54,048 nucleotides of DNA from a virus. Below are positions 24,876-34,423 of the stretch, in pieces (positions within the stretch are counted from its first letter, which is position 1; each line of letters starts with the position of its first letter). The DNA is taken from positions 1 to 54,048 of IMG/VR virus record IMGVR_UViG_3300032173_000540; one strand, given 5' to 3'. Below the pieces are notes generated by a model. It was not told where the DNA came from. It searched no databases and saw only the letters and a list, made by a program, of their open reading frames with translations. A program made the position numbers and the translations under genes.

Positions 24876-27605
24876 ATGATATCAAACGAAGAAATTGAAT
24901 CGTTCTTACACGGGAATGACCCTGAAGAATTTATAGTCGCAATAGAATACGACTATCGTGAAAACTGCATTTACAAAATTAAAGAGATTCCTGGTAAAGG
25001 AAAAGAAATCCGTAAGGATACATTTACCCCATTTGCTTGGGTAGGTGACCTACGTGGTATTAACTTTTACGGTAACTCTAAAGCAGCTCAAAAAGAAGCC
25101 ATGACCAAACATGGTATAATGATTGACAAATTGGAAACCCATGGTAATGAAAGATTAGAAAATGGTATGACCTTTATGGTTAAATCACTTAAAGGATATA
25201 GAGAACTTATCCAATTCTTCAGAGAAGGTGGTTGTGACCCATGGGGTGAAAAAACAAAAGACAAAGTAATGGTTCTACCTCCTGTAGAACAATATTTAAT
25301 ATCCAAAGAAAAAAGATTATTTAAAGGGTTTGAAAACTATCAAGAAGTAACCAGACTTGTATATGACTTAGAGACGACTGCTCTTGAACCAAAAGACGGT
25401 CGTATCTTCATGATTGGAATTAAAACAAATAAAGGATATCACCGAGTTATTGAGTGTGTGGATGAGGCAGAAGAAAAGAATGCAATCATTGAATTCTTTA
25501 ATGTTATTAATGAATTAAAACCAAGTATTATTGGTGGTTATAACTCAGCAAACTTTGACTGGCATTGGATTTTTGAAAGATGTAACATATTAGGAATTGA
25601 CCCTAAAAAGATTTGTAAATCATTACACCCCCAACATTCGTTCACAAGAAAAGATAGTATGTTAAAACTTGCAAATGAGGTTGAGACATTTACTCAAACT
25701 TCAATTTGGGGTTATAACGTAATTGATATTATCCATGCGGTTCGTAGAGCTCAGGCAATTAATTCAAGTATTAAATCTGCGGGTTTGAAATACATTACCC
25801 AATATATTAACGCAGAAGCTCCTGACCGTGTTTACATTGACCACTTAGATATTGGACCATTCTATACAAAGAAAGAAGATTTTTGGTTAAATACTAAAAA
25901 TGGTAACTATAAGAAAGTTGGTGTAGATTCTAAGATTGATGAAATCTGTGAAAAACGTAATGACATTTATACTAAAATTAGTGGTGATAAGTTAGTTGAG
26001 ATGTATCTTGACGATGACTTAGATGAAACCCTAAAGGTTGACCAAGAGTTCAATCAAGGTTCATTCTTGTTGGCTGCGATGATTCCAACAACATATGAAA
26101 GGGTTTCAACGATGGGTACTGCAACATTATGGAAAATGTTGATGTTGGCTTGGTCTTATAAACATGGACTTGCCATCCCCGCGAAACAGGGTAAGACAGA
26201 CTTCGTAGGAGGTCTCTCACGACTACTTAAGGTTGGTTACTCTAAAGATGTACTTAAGCTTGACTTCTCGTCTCTATACCCCTCTATTCAACTCGTACAC
26301 GATGTATTTCCTGACTGTGATGTAACAGGGGCAATGAAAGGAATGTTAAAGTGGTTCCGTGATACTCGTATCAGATACAAAGAACTTGCTGAAGAGTTTT
26401 ATGATACTGACCGTAAAAAATCTGAATCATATGGTAATAAACAATTACCGATTAAAATATTCATTAACTCCATGTTTGGAGCATTGTCTGCCCCACAGGT
26501 TTATGCTTGGGGTGACATGTATATGGGAGAACAGATTACTTGTACGGGTAGACAATACCTTCGTCAAATGATTAAATTCTTCATGACAAAAGGTTATGTT
26601 CCGTTGGTAATGGATACGGACGGTGTGAACTTTTCAACACCATCTGACGCAAAAGACAGAGTTTATGTTGGTCGTGGTTTGAATTGGAAAGTTAAGTTAG
26701 GTAAAGAATACTATGGTCCTGAAGCTGATGTTGCCGAGTATAACGATATCTTCATGAGAGGTGAGATGGCTTTAGATACGGATGGTGTTTGGCCTTCATG
26801 TATTAACTTGGCTCGTAAGAATTATGCTGTTATGGACGCTAAAGGTAAAATCAAATTAACGGGTAATAGTATTAAGTCAAAAAAACTTCCACTATATATT
26901 GAGACGTTTTTGGATAAAGGAGTTAAAATGTTACTTCAAGGAGACGGTAAAGCGTTTGTAGAATATTATTATGAATACCTACAAATTATTTTTGATAAAA
27001 AAATTCCATTAAGTAAGATTGCTCAAAGAGCAAAAGTTAAGTTATCAATGGAAGATTATAAAAAACGTTTAACTGAAAAAACCAAATCAGGTAATAGTAT
27101 GAGTCGCATGGCACATATGGAATTGGCTATTCAATCAAATTTGAATGTGAGTTTAGGTGATGTTATTTTGTACGTAAACAACGGACTTAAGTCATCTCAT
27201 GGTGATGTTCAGAAAAAAGGTGATGGTGTCCAAATTAATTGTTATATGTTAGATAAAGATATTTTAGATAACGACCCTAACTTAACTGGTGATTATAATG
27301 TTCCAAGAGCAATAACAACATTTAACAAAAGGATTGAGCCGTTATTGGTTTGTTTTAAAGACGAGGTTAGAAACGCTTTGATTGTTAATGACCCAGAACA
27401 AAGAGGTATTTTTACAACCGCACAATGTGAGTTAATAAATGGACAACCATTTGATGAGTCAGGTCAAGATAAATTGGAAGATGTATTAACAATTACAGAC
27501 CTTGAAATGTTGTATTGGGAAAAACGAGGAATAAGTCCTGATTATATGTATGACTTAGCGGAAGAAGGGTGGAAAGAAAAATTAGGAATTCTTGAGACCG
27601 TCTGA
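24876..27605 (+). CDS. Family B DNA polymerase (T4 gp43-like)
   Basis: The 909-residue protein is close to T4 gp43 in length (898). It has a 3'-5' exonuclease domain with YDLETTAL (about 163), GGYNSANFDWHWIFER (exo II) and MYLDDDLDET (exo III). The polymerase domain has LDFSSLYPSI (motif A, about 461), a motif B region ending NSMFGALSAP (about 530) and MDTDGVNFS (motif C, about 578), where the usual YGDTDS is altered to M-DTDG. It replicates phage DNA. It has its own host-type promoter. Its 3' end overlaps a convergent gene by 24 bases. Confidence 0.96.
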   Translation: MISNEEIESFLHGNDPEEFIVAIEYDYRENCIYKIKEIPGKGKEIRKDTFTPFAWVGDLRGINFYGNSKAAQKEAMTKHGIMIDKLETHGNERLENGMTFMVKSLKGYRELIQFFREGGCDPWGEKTKDKVMVLPPVEQYLISKEKRLFKGFENYQEVTRLVYDLETTALEPKDGRIFMIGIKTNKGYHRVIECVDEAEEKNAIIEFFNVINELKPSIIGGYNSANFDWHWIFERCNILGIDPKKICKSLHPQHSFTRKDSMLKLANEVETFTQTSIWGYNVIDIIHAVRRAQAINSSIKSAGLKYITQYINAEAPDRVYIDHLDIGPFYTKKEDFWLNTKNGNYKKVGVDSKIDEICEKRNDIYTKISGDKLVEMYLDDDLDETLKVDQEFNQGSFLLAAMIPTTYERVSTMGTATLWKMLMLAWSYKHGLAIPAKQGKTDFVGGLSRLLKVGYSKDVLKLDFSSLYPSIQLVHDVFPDCDVTGAMKGMLKWFRDTRIRYKELAEEFYDTDRKKSESYGNKQLPIKIFINSMFGALSAPQVYAWGDMYMGEQITCTGRQYLRQMIKFFMTKGYVPLVMDTDGVNFSTPSDAKDRVYVGRGLNWKVKLGKEYYGPEADVAEYNDIFMRGEMALDTDGVWPSCINLARKNYAVMDAKGKIKLTGNSIKSKKLPLYIETFLDKGVKMLLQGDGKAFVEYYYEYLQIIFDKKIPLSKIAQRAKVKLSMEDYKKRLTEKTKSGNSMSRMAHMELAIQSNLNVSLGDVILYVNNGLKSSHGDVQKKGDGVQINCYMLDKDILDNDPNLTGDYNVPRAITTFNKRIEPLLVCFKDEVRNALIVNDPEQRGIFTTAQCELINGQPFDESGQDKLEDVLTITDLEMLYWEKRGISPDYMYDLAEEGWKEKLGILETV

Positions 27606-27917
27606 AGATAAAATATACCAATTACCTGTGCAGAATCTAAATTCAATACAAGCGTATTTGTCGGCAACGATTTCATCGTAGTCCTCATCAATCTTACCTG
27701 TGTCAGGTTTGATAATAATTCTTGTCATTGCCTTTACCACAACGTGGTCAGTTGTTTTAGAATCTAAAATAACTGTAGATTCTCCCACGTTTCTTATAAT
27801 GATACACTCTTCACCATTTGTTCTGTATTCTCTTTCAGATACAATTGAAATTTCTGATGTTTCTAATATTTCCCCGTTGATTAATCTTGTAGATGGGATT
27901 GTTCTTATAATTGCCAT
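27582..27917 (-). CDS. Small beta-rich hypothetical protein (111 residues)
   Basis: Not recognised by name. The alternating hydrophobic pattern (EECIIIRNVGESTVILDSK, then HVVVKAMTRIIIKPD, and FRFCTGNWYILSSDG) suggests a compact beta-sandwich such as small virion proteins have. It lies 4 bases downstream of the neck-like gene and is probably co-transcribed with it. Its C-terminal coding end overlaps the polymerase gene tail by 24 bases on the opposite strand. Confidence 0.65.
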   Translation of the reverse strand: MAIIRTIPSTRLINGEILETSEISIVSEREYRTNGEECIIIRNVGESTVILDSKTTDHVVVKAMTRIIIKPDTGKIDEDYDEIVADKYACIEFRFCTGNWYILSSDGLKNS

Positions 27918-27921
27918 AATT

Positions 27922-29043
27922 TTAAATTACATATATTTGACGAGGCATTGCTCTGAACTTCATTTGTTTGTTTAAATTCTCTGCGAGTAAAGCTTCTCGT
28001 TCCATAACTTTCTCAGGTCTTAATCTTGTTAACCAACCTTCAGCACCTGTAAGTTCTTCTATTAATTTTGTTTTTTCGTCTTTACCTTCGGTCAACAAAC
28101 TTGTGTAGTCCATGGTTAATTCTGAATCGGGAACTTTTAAGTTTCCGCTATATTTTCCTCTAACTCTACCTAATGTTTCTTTAACGTAAGCGGTAAACCA
28201 TCTTCTAACCCATTGTTGTGCAGGTACGTTTAAGTCAGTCCAAGTCATTTCTTCTAATGGAACATCGTTTGGCATCTTAATTACATCAGGATTGTTTTTT
28301 AAACAATCGGCTCTACTATCAGGTGTTGTTTCATAATACCAATACCAAACAGCTTTACCAACATATTGACTATAATTTCCCCAATTAAAACGAGCACCAG
28401 GTGCATTATAAAGTTGTAAATCTTTTTTACCGTCAGGTAATGCAGTGATTCTGTAAGTTAAAGAACCTCCAAGAATTCTATTTAAGATGTTAGATTCTTG
28501 CATTCTTATCAGATAATCAAACCCTGACATCATATAATAAGAACCTTGATATCCCATTTGAGCGAATCCCGCTTCATTAGCCCCAAGTCCAGCCCCACCA
28601 AATCCACCAATACCACCCATACCAAATGCGGTAATAGGTTGATTACTGAACCACAATACTTCGTTAATTTCACGACCAGCAGGAATTTCGTAGTTTTGTT
28701 TGTTCTGTTCAAGAATAATATAATCTTTCTTTAACACCCAAGGACCTTCAGCCTGAAGACCAACAATTTTAGAATATGAATATGAGAATTGTTGTTCAAA
28801 ATCCATTGTTCTTGTAATCAATGCGTTTGCCACAGACTTTTCAGTCATGTTTAAGTTAACTAAGTTAACCCATTGGCTATCAATTAACCAATTTAGAATG
28901 TATTGTTCATAATCTTGAATAGAAAGCTCCATTAAAGAATCCATCATTTCATCTTCAATCTCAACACTTCTAATTGGTGCCCCCAACAAGTGTTTAACTC
29001 TTGTATAAATTTTTGACCTTTCTGGTTCTGGAATAACTGCCAT
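27922..29043 (-). CDS. Probable neck / head-tail connector protein (gp13-like)
   Basis: The 373-residue protein has an N-terminal helical region (MDSLMELSIQDYEQYILNWL) and a Gly-rich insert (GMGGIGGFGGAGLGANEAGF). A C-terminal part contains WVRRWFTAYVKETLGRVRGKYS, followed by LTMDYTSLLTEGKDEKTKL. This last pattern, an alpha segment with LGRVRGKY then a Leu-rich beta turn, is what I recall from gp13-type neck proteins of T4-like phages. The guess is supported by a connector-like gene set starting at 32450. A motif ATATTTAT precedes the start by 5 bases. Function is provisional. Confidence 0.55.
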   Translation of the reverse strand: MAVIPEPERSKIYTRVKHLLGAPIRSVEIEDEMMDSLMELSIQDYEQYILNWLIDSQWVNLVNLNMTEKSVANALITRTMDFEQQFSYSYSKIVGLQAEGPWVLKKDYIILEQNKQNYEIPAGREINEVLWFSNQPITAFGMGGIGGFGGAGLGANEAGFAQMGYQGSYYMMSGFDYLIRMQESNILNRILGGSLTYRITALPDGKKDLQLYNAPGARFNWGNYSQYVGKAVWYWYYETTPDSRADCLKNNPDVIKMPNDVPLEEMTWTDLNVPAQQWVRRWFTAYVKETLGRVRGKYSGNLKVPDSELTMDYTSLLTEGKDEKTKLIEELTGAEGWLTRLRPEKVMEREALLAENLNKQMKFRAMPRQIYVI

Positions 29044-29048
29044 ATCTA

Positions 29049-29056
29049 ATAAATAT
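29049..29056 (-). promoter_or_regulatory. ATATTTAT motif before the neck-like gene
   Basis: Read on the minus strand as GATATTTATTAGA, it ends 5 bases before the ATG at 29043, within a 24-base gap. Confidence 0.45.
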
Positions 29057-29067
29057 CAATTAGTTTA

Positions 29068-30600
29068 TTATTGTATATTATACATTAGTGAATCAATAGG
29101 AAAAACAAAATTACCTCTAACAATTTTAGGTTTCTTATTAAATATTAAAACATTCTTACTTTTTTGAAAAATCATTAGGTCGGTTTTATAAATCTTAACA
29201 CTTGCGGTACCTTCTAAAGTAATTCCATCTTCACCCATAACCATTTGTCTGAATGGTTTAATTTGACCAGTTAAAACTTCACCATCTTTTGTAATTTCTA
29301 AATCAACACCTTGTATTGCGTCTCTTTTACTACCTAATTCACCAACAACTTCAACTTTAACATCTTTACCAAAATGTCTTTTAAGGATTGATGCCGTAAT
29401 TTCTTCTCTTTTTGAACCAGCATTATTTTTATCAGTTAAGGTTCTTAATAAGTTGTGAAGGGTTGCACTATCCTTATCAAAGATTCTATATTTGAAGTGG
29501 TCAATCGCTTTAATAAATCTTTCAACCTCTTTTTTTTGTTCCATAGGTTTTTTATCCATGAAACTAATTGGTTTTTTATTAGGGATTTTTGAAATGACTT
29601 GGTTTAAATCTTTTAATAAAATACAAAAAGACGTGTAGTTTGTGTTTAACTTATTAATAACAGACCTGCCAGGACCTTCAAGGTCATAAACACCAGGTAA
29701 TTGGTCGTTTTCAGGTTTTAAAATATAATTTTCAGGAAAAACTTCTTTCATGATTTTATTAATACCGTTCATATAAGTCCACTTAATATCTGAATTTACA
29801 TTAAACAACATTCTATAAAATTCATTCTCTGATTGAGAACACATTTCAGATTTACCTTCACTTAAAACTTGTTTCATTTTTATAGATTCGGTTAATTTGG
29901 TTTCAACTTTCATTTCATACATCTTGGTAACAAAATCCCAATTAACTACTTTCCAAAAGTTCGTGATGTATTCATCTCTTTTGTTTCTATATTTTAAATA
30001 ATAGGCATGTTCCCACAGGTCTAAACCTAATAAAGGAAATCCCCCACCTTCAATCACATTCATTAATGGATTGTCTTGGTTTGGAGTTGACATAATTTTT
30101 AAAGTGTTATTTGAGGTTAGAATTAACCACACCCAACCTGAACCGAAACGGTCTTTGGCTTGTTTCTCAAATTCTTTTTTGAAATTTGTGAAGGTACCCC
30201 ATTGTTTGGTTATCTTTTTATAAAGTTCACCATCCAATTTTTTTGGTTCGGGTGTTAACATGTTCCAAAACAGTGCGTGGTTAAATGCCCCACCTGCGTT
30301 GTTTCTTATTGTCTTATCAAAACGACTTATGGTCTTGATAATTTTTTCTAAATCTAAATCTCCGTATTTCTTTTTAGCTAATGCGTCGTTTAGTTTATCC
30401 ACATACCCTTTATAATGTTTGTTATAATGAAAGTTCATTGTCTCTGGGTCAATAAACTGTTTGAGGGCTGTATAGGAGTAAGGTAATTTTTCTATTCCTA
30501 TTTTTTTCATTTCGGTAATCAACAACTCTTTTTCTTGGTTAACGTGGTTTTCAAGTATTTGGTTTTCTAGTTGTTGGATTTTCTCTTGTGTTTTTTTCAT
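29068..30600 (-). CDS. Fe/Mn superoxide dismutase fused to a possible PD-(D/E)xK nuclease domain
   Basis: Residues 36-228 are a complete Fe/Mn SOD: KLPYSYTALKQFIDP, His58 in FHYNKHYKGYV, His108 in GGAFNHALFW, the GSGWVWL strand, and Asp194/His198 in DLWEHAYYLKYRNKRDEYI. All four metal ligands are present. Residues about 255-510 are an added domain not found in SODs. In it, GSKREEITASILKRHFG, Asp433 in GVDLEI and Gln446-x-Lys448 in GQIKPF are spaced as in PD-(D/E)xK nucleases, with Gln in place of Glu. The N-terminal 35 residues form a coiled coil. The SOD call is firm; the nuclease call is weak. Confidence 0.85.
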   Translation of the reverse strand: MKKTQEKIQQLENQILENHVNQEKELLITEMKKIGIEKLPYSYTALKQFIDPETMNFHYNKHYKGYVDKLNDALAKKKYGDLDLEKIIKTISRFDKTIRNNAGGAFNHALFWNMLTPEPKKLDGELYKKITKQWGTFTNFKKEFEKQAKDRFGSGWVWLILTSNNTLKIMSTPNQDNPLMNVIEGGGFPLLGLDLWEHAYYLKYRNKRDEYITNFWKVVNWDFVTKMYEMKVETKLTESIKMKQVLSEGKSEMCSQSENEFYRMLFNVNSDIKWTYMNGINKIMKEVFPENYILKPENDQLPGVYDLEGPGRSVINKLNTNYTSFCILLKDLNQVISKIPNKKPISFMDKKPMEQKKEVERFIKAIDHFKYRIFDKDSATLHNLLRTLTDKNNAGSKREEITASILKRHFGKDVKVEVVGELGSKRDAIQGVDLEITKDGEVLTGQIKPFRQMVMGEDGITLEGTASVKIYKTDLMIFQKSKNVLIFNKKPKIVRGNFVFPIDSLMYNIQ

Positions 30601-30622
30601 AATTTTGGATTATCCGTTATAT

Positions 30623-30630
30623 ATAAATAA
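30623..30630 (-). promoter_or_regulatory. TTATTTAT motif before the SOD-fusion gene
   Basis: On the minus strand it reads ATTATTTATATAT, 22 bases before the ATG at 30600. It overlaps an imperfect inverted repeat (GGATTAT at 30607-30613 with ATAATCC at 30627-30633) that might also end the upstream helicase transcript. Confidence 0.35.
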
Positions 30631-30641
30631 TCCGTAGTTGA

Positions 30642-32393
30642 CTAATTTCGCAAATTATTAATTCTTTGTAATATTTCTTCTGCGGCGTCGGCGGGGTGTT
30701 GGTCATCACCCATTACTGTTGCGATGACTTGTTTTTTGTTGTTTAGGATATCGTAAATGACACCTTCAATTGTGTTTTCAAATATTGGGTAGTAAACTAA
30801 TACGTTATTTTTTTGACCGTAACGATATGCTCTGTCTTCGGATTGTGCGTGGTCTGACGGTAAAAATGATAGGTCATTCATGATTACAGCTTCAGCTGCG
30901 GTTAATGTGATACCGACACCTGCCGCTTTAATATTACCCACAAATACTTTAACTTTTGGATTATCCTGAAACTCATCAACACTTCTTTGTCTTTCAGGTT
31001 TTGACATTGAACCATCAAGTTTAACCGCCGCTTTTCCAAAGTGTTCGGTAATTTTATTTAATGAATCGGTAAAGTTACAGAATATAATAACCTTCTTATC
31101 TTGTTCTAAAATGTTTTCAGCAAGTTCAATTGTTTGAGCAATTTTTTCATCAGCAATAATTTGTCTAACTTTTGTTAATTTTGAGAATTGAACCGTAAGT
31201 GATTTTGATTCTTCAGGGTTTTTGTCATACCAATCGTAGTATTCACCCATTACTTCTTCGTATTGTTTTGATTTTAATCTCAAGTAAACAGGTGTGATAA
31301 TTTTGTCAGGTAGGTCAAGAACATTTTCTTTTAATCTTCTTAATGTTAATCCTAATGTTCGGTCTCTTAATTCTTCTAAGTTTGAGGCTCCTGTTACGTT
31401 CCAAACTTTTCTCCCTCCAACATTAAACTGATAACCTTGACAATATCTGATGGCATACGCCATCCAATTTTTTGCCACAGGTGAATCAATTAAACTTAAT
31501 AGGTTGAAATAGTCAATTGGTCGTGATGTCATTGGTGTTCCTGATAATAACCAAAGTCGGTCAATATTTTTAACAATGTCATTAATTAATTTTGTTCTTT
31601 GAGCCGTAACATTTTTAATATAGTGTGCCTCGTCAATAATAACCAAATCAAAATTTGAAGCAAGAACTTGAGATTCATTTTTCTTTTTGGGGTCATGGAA
31701 ATTTTTTAATATATCGTAGTTTATGATTACATAATCCGCTTCAGTATTAAAGTTTTTACTTTCAGCAATGTAAATTGTTTTATCCGAATAGTTTTCAATT
31801 TCACGTTTCCAGTTAATCTTTAAAGTTGCTGGACAAATGATTAAAACTTTTTTGGAACCTGACTCTAACGCGGCAATAATAGTTGAGGTTGTTTTACCAA
31901 GACCCATATCATCAGCCAAGATAAACTTTTTATTTTCAACTAATTTTTGGATTGCTTCTTTTTGATGTTCAAGTGGTGGACGATGAGAGTATTTTGAATA
32001 ATCAATAACAACATCTTTAACAGAGTTATCTTTTATAATTGCAGCTTTTGGTAACCAAAAATCATGAAGTTCTTCACTATCAAAAACTTTACCCCAAATG
32101 TGGTAAGCCTTTTCTTTATCCGCCAATAGCTTCTCAACCCAAACTTTTTGTGGTATTTCGGTGTATAGTTTATCGTCTGCTAACTTCTGTGCAAAATAGG
32201 CGTCAAGAATCACCCACTTCTTGGCAACCTTTGGTTGCTTATCGTGGAACGATATAATATATTCCGATTGACTCCTTGTCGGGTAGAATTTTTTGTTAAT
32301 TTTAGATTTACGTTTCAATTCTAAAAGGTAGTTATTACCACCTTCATAACCCTCAAGAATAGTCATCGCTTTTGACTCCAAACTTATTTCCAT
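30642..32393 (-). CDS. SNF2-type (SMARCAL1/UvsW-like) DNA helicase or translocase
   Basis: The 583-residue protein has the Walker A loop LADDMGLGKTTST (about 159-171), whose D-x-MGLGKT form is SNF2-like, and DEAHYIKN (254-261). Motif III is LSGTPMTSRPIDYFNLL, and motif VI is SEDRAYRYGQ (518-527), the R-x-x-R-x-G-Q of SNF2 enzymes. GNIKAAGVGITLTAA is motif V. The first ~135 residues are a separate N-terminal domain. SMARCAL1-type enzymes and T4 UvsW remodel stalled forks and branched DNA, so a role in replication or recombination is likely. It starts close to the divergent promoter region at 32400. Confidence 0.9.
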   Translation of the reverse strand: MEISLESKAMTILEGYEGGNNYLLELKRKSKINKKFYPTRSQSEYIISFHDKQPKVAKKWVILDAYFAQKLADDKLYTEIPQKVWVEKLLADKEKAYHIWGKVFDSEELHDFWLPKAAIIKDNSVKDVVIDYSKYSHRPPLEHQKEAIQKLVENKKFILADDMGLGKTTSTIIAALESGSKKVLIICPATLKINWKREIENYSDKTIYIAESKNFNTEADYVIINYDILKNFHDPKKKNESQVLASNFDLVIIDEAHYIKNVTAQRTKLINDIVKNIDRLWLLSGTPMTSRPIDYFNLLSLIDSPVAKNWMAYAIRYCQGYQFNVGGRKVWNVTGASNLEELRDRTLGLTLRRLKENVLDLPDKIITPVYLRLKSKQYEEVMGEYYDWYDKNPEESKSLTVQFSKLTKVRQIIADEKIAQTIELAENILEQDKKVIIFCNFTDSLNKITEHFGKAAVKLDGSMSKPERQRSVDEFQDNPKVKVFVGNIKAAGVGITLTAAEAVIMNDLSFLPSDHAQSEDRAYRYGQKNNVLVYYPIFENTIEGVIYDILNNKKQVIATVMGDDQHPADAAEEILQRINNLRN

Positions 32394-32435
32394 TCTTTTT
32401 AATAAAAGTTTGTATTAAATATAGTTGAAGTTTGA

Positions 32436-32443
32436 GTATTTAT
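32436..32443 (+). promoter_or_regulatory. GTATTTAT motif at the head of the tail module
   Basis: AGTATTTATCAAT ends 6 bases before the ATG at 32450. It decides that start: an upstream TTG at 32432 would put the motif inside the coding region. Confidence 0.5.
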
Positions 32444-32449
32444 CAATAT

Positions 32450-32962
32450 ATGCAGAAATTAGTTCCAATTACAAGATTAGGTAAGTTCTTTGGTGGAGAA
32501 GACTACGCCTTGGATACCAATATGGGCCAAGAGTGGTTAGAAGGTGATATGAACTTCACGGTTGTATTATATCGTATTGACCGATATAAAACAAAGACTG
32601 ATAGTGTATATGGTGAGGTTTTGGAAGACGGGATACAATTTTTGGTTCCTGTTGAATTAAAGGGACTTGTTCAAGTCATGGCACCTGCTCAGAAATTTTT
32701 GGGTAGTTCTAAAGTTGAACAACAAGAACCAGGTAATATGAAATTCTCCGTTTATCAAAAACAACTTGATGAATTGGGTGTTGAAATATTCATGGGCGAT
32801 TACCTTGGTTATTATGAAACCGAAGACCGAGTTAGATATTATTCGGTTAGTGATGACGGATATGTAAGGTCCGACAATAAACATACATATGCAGGATACA
32901 AACCATTTTATAGAACGGTTGTTGCAACATATGTAAGTGAAAATGAATTTAGAGGAATTTAA
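32450..32962 (+). CDS. Probable head-tail connector or neck protein (170 residues)
   Basis: The sequence (MQKLVPITRLGKFFGG onward) is a compact alpha/beta protein without Cys. It has IQFLVPVELKGLVQVMAPAQKF in the middle and YVRSDNKHTYAGYKPFYRTVVATYV near the end. Its place as first gene of a unit that continues to a terminator-like protein and then the sheath suggests a neck or connector subunit, like T4 gp14, though no sequence match is claimed. A TTG 18 bases upstream was rejected as start. It overlaps the next ATG by one base. Confidence 0.6.
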   Translation: MQKLVPITRLGKFFGGEDYALDTNMGQEWLEGDMNFTVVLYRIDRYKTKTDSVYGEVLEDGIQFLVPVELKGLVQVMAPAQKFLGSSKVEQQEPGNMKFSVYQKQLDELGVEIFMGDYLGYYETEDRVRYYSVSDDGYVRSDNKHTYAGYKPFYRTVVATYVSENEFRGI

Positions 32963-33372
32963 TGAATGTTGTTATAACAGAGTCACAATTTGATTCTTTA
33001 TTTGTTGGTAAAAAAGTTATGGTGTATTATAATTTACACAAACACACCTTTTCGGTAACATACGACAGTAAAGTAATTATGCATGCTGACTATGTTAAAT
33101 TGGGTGATGTTGAATTTAGAGTTAGAAAAGGTGGTAAAGAGAGAGTTCGTTCAGAAAAATCAAAAAACGTTCACGCATTTGTAATAGGAAAATTATTGGA
33201 CTATTGTGAATATCCTTGTGATGGAATACCAACACCATCATCAGATAAAGTTGTAACGTATAATCCATACAAAAACGACACATTTGTATTTAAGAATACT
33301 GAAGAGCCTGTTTATCACGCACAAGAAGTTGATATGATAAACTCAAAAAATAAACTATTTGTTGTAAAATAA
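32962..33372 (+). CDS. Conserved phage protein of unknown function (136 residues)
   Basis: The protein contains KKVMVYYNLHKHTFSVTYDSK, then VEFRVRKGGKERVRSEKSKNVHAFVIGKL. I recall a similar block (YYNLHK, then R-x-R-V-x-x-E-K-x-KNVHAFV) from many phage hypothetical proteins, but I do not know its function. The basic patch and small size might suit nucleic acid binding. It overlaps the connector-like gene by one base and precedes the tail-terminator-like gene by 4 bases. Confidence 0.65.
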   Translation: MNVVITESQFDSLFVGKKVMVYYNLHKHTFSVTYDSKVIMHADYVKLGDVEFRVRKGGKERVRSEKSKNVHAFVIGKLLDYCEYPCDGIPTPSSDKVVTYNPYKNDTFVFKNTEEPVYHAQEVDMINSKNKLFVVK

Positions 33373-33376
33373 AATA

Positions 33377-34423
33377 ATGCCATTACCTAAAACCATAGTT
33401 AAACCAACTTTGCCTTTAGTGCCAAGAAAAGTTTTATCTGAAAGAAGAGAACAACTTTTAGAGTATATTAAAGAAGACGGAACTTATTTACCTAAGTCAG
33501 TATTACATGCTGATTTGGATAGGGGTATGTTGGATTTTGTTAAAACAGAACTTGAAGTTGTAACTGCAGGTAAAATTGTTCCAATGTTGGATATTATTAT
33601 TACAACACAAAACTGGTCACAATATTTAGAAACTTGGAAGTTTGTGGATTTAGATTATAATCCATCTCCACCATTTATAACAGTTGTTAGAACTCCTGAA
33701 GTTAAGTATGGTACAAACCCATCACTTCAATATACAATTCCAAATAGAAAACAATTTTATTATGCATCTGTTCCAACTTGGAATGGTAATGAGCAAGGTA
33801 TGGACATTTATACAATTCCACAACCTGTTCCTGTTGATATCAAATATAGTGTTAAAATCATTTGTAATAGAATGAGAGAACTTAACCAATTAAATAAGAT
33901 TGTTATGCAAACATTTGCATCAAGACAAGCCTATACTTTTATTAAAGGTCAATACGTCCCAATTATTTTAGATAACGTTTCAGACGAATCTCAAATGACA
34001 ATAGAATCAAGAAAATACTACGTTCAGAATTATGACTTTACAATGTTAGGATATCTAATTGATGAAAATGAGTTTGAAGTTAAGCCAGCAATTCAAAGAA
34101 TAACACAATTAATTGAATTAGATACAACAACAACAAGAAGACAAAAAATAGACAGGTATCCAAAAAATCCTAACGAGTTTCCTTCTGAATTTGTTTTTGT
34201 TTCAGGTAATACCACTTTAGTTGATATGATTGATTTTACTGCAAACATGTCTTTAGTGGGTACAGACAATATTAATACTTATGATGTTTACATCAATGAT
34301 GATTATTATGGTAGTGATGTTTCAGTAATTCAAATTACAACTAACGACATTTTAAGGATTGAAGTTACAAAAATTGATAACACTCAGGAATCAAAAATAA
34401 CCTTTAATAGTGGGTTAGTTTAA
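33377..34423 (+). CDS. Probable tail terminator / sheath stabiliser (gp15-like)
   Basis: The 348-residue protein has a central domain with VPVDIKYSVKIICNRMRELNQLNKIVMQTF, then YYVQNYDFTMLGYLIDENEFEVKPAIQRI. The alternation of strand and helix, with the YxVQxYDFTMLGYLID strand, is the pattern of tail-terminator proteins that cap tube and sheath. It lies just before the sheath gene, matching the T4 order 13-14-15-18-19 once unrelated genes are set aside. It ends in an Asn/Asp-rich beta domain (about 270-348). Call by context and pattern. Confidence 0.6.
   Translation: MPLPKTIVKPTLPLVPRKVLSERREQLLEYIKEDGTYLPKSVLHADLDRGMLDFVKTELEVVTAGKIVPMLDIIITTQNWSQYLETWKFVDLDYNPSPPFITVVRTPEVKYGTNPSLQYTIPNRKQFYYASVPTWNGNEQGMDIYTIPQPVPVDIKYSVKIICNRMRELNQLNKIVMQTFASRQAYTFIKGQYVPIILDNVSDESQMTIESRKYYVQNYDFTMLGYLIDENEFEVKPAIQRITQLIELDTTTTRRQKIDRYPKNPNEFPSEFVFVSGNTTLVDMIDFTANMSLVGTDNINTYDVYINDDYYGSDVSVIQITTNDILRIEVTKIDNTQESKITFNSGLV

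Noticed and set aside
32432-32962. TTG at 32432 as start of the connector-like gene
   Set aside because: It would place the GTATTTAT motif inside the gene, and an ATG follows 18 bases later with a normal start to the protein.
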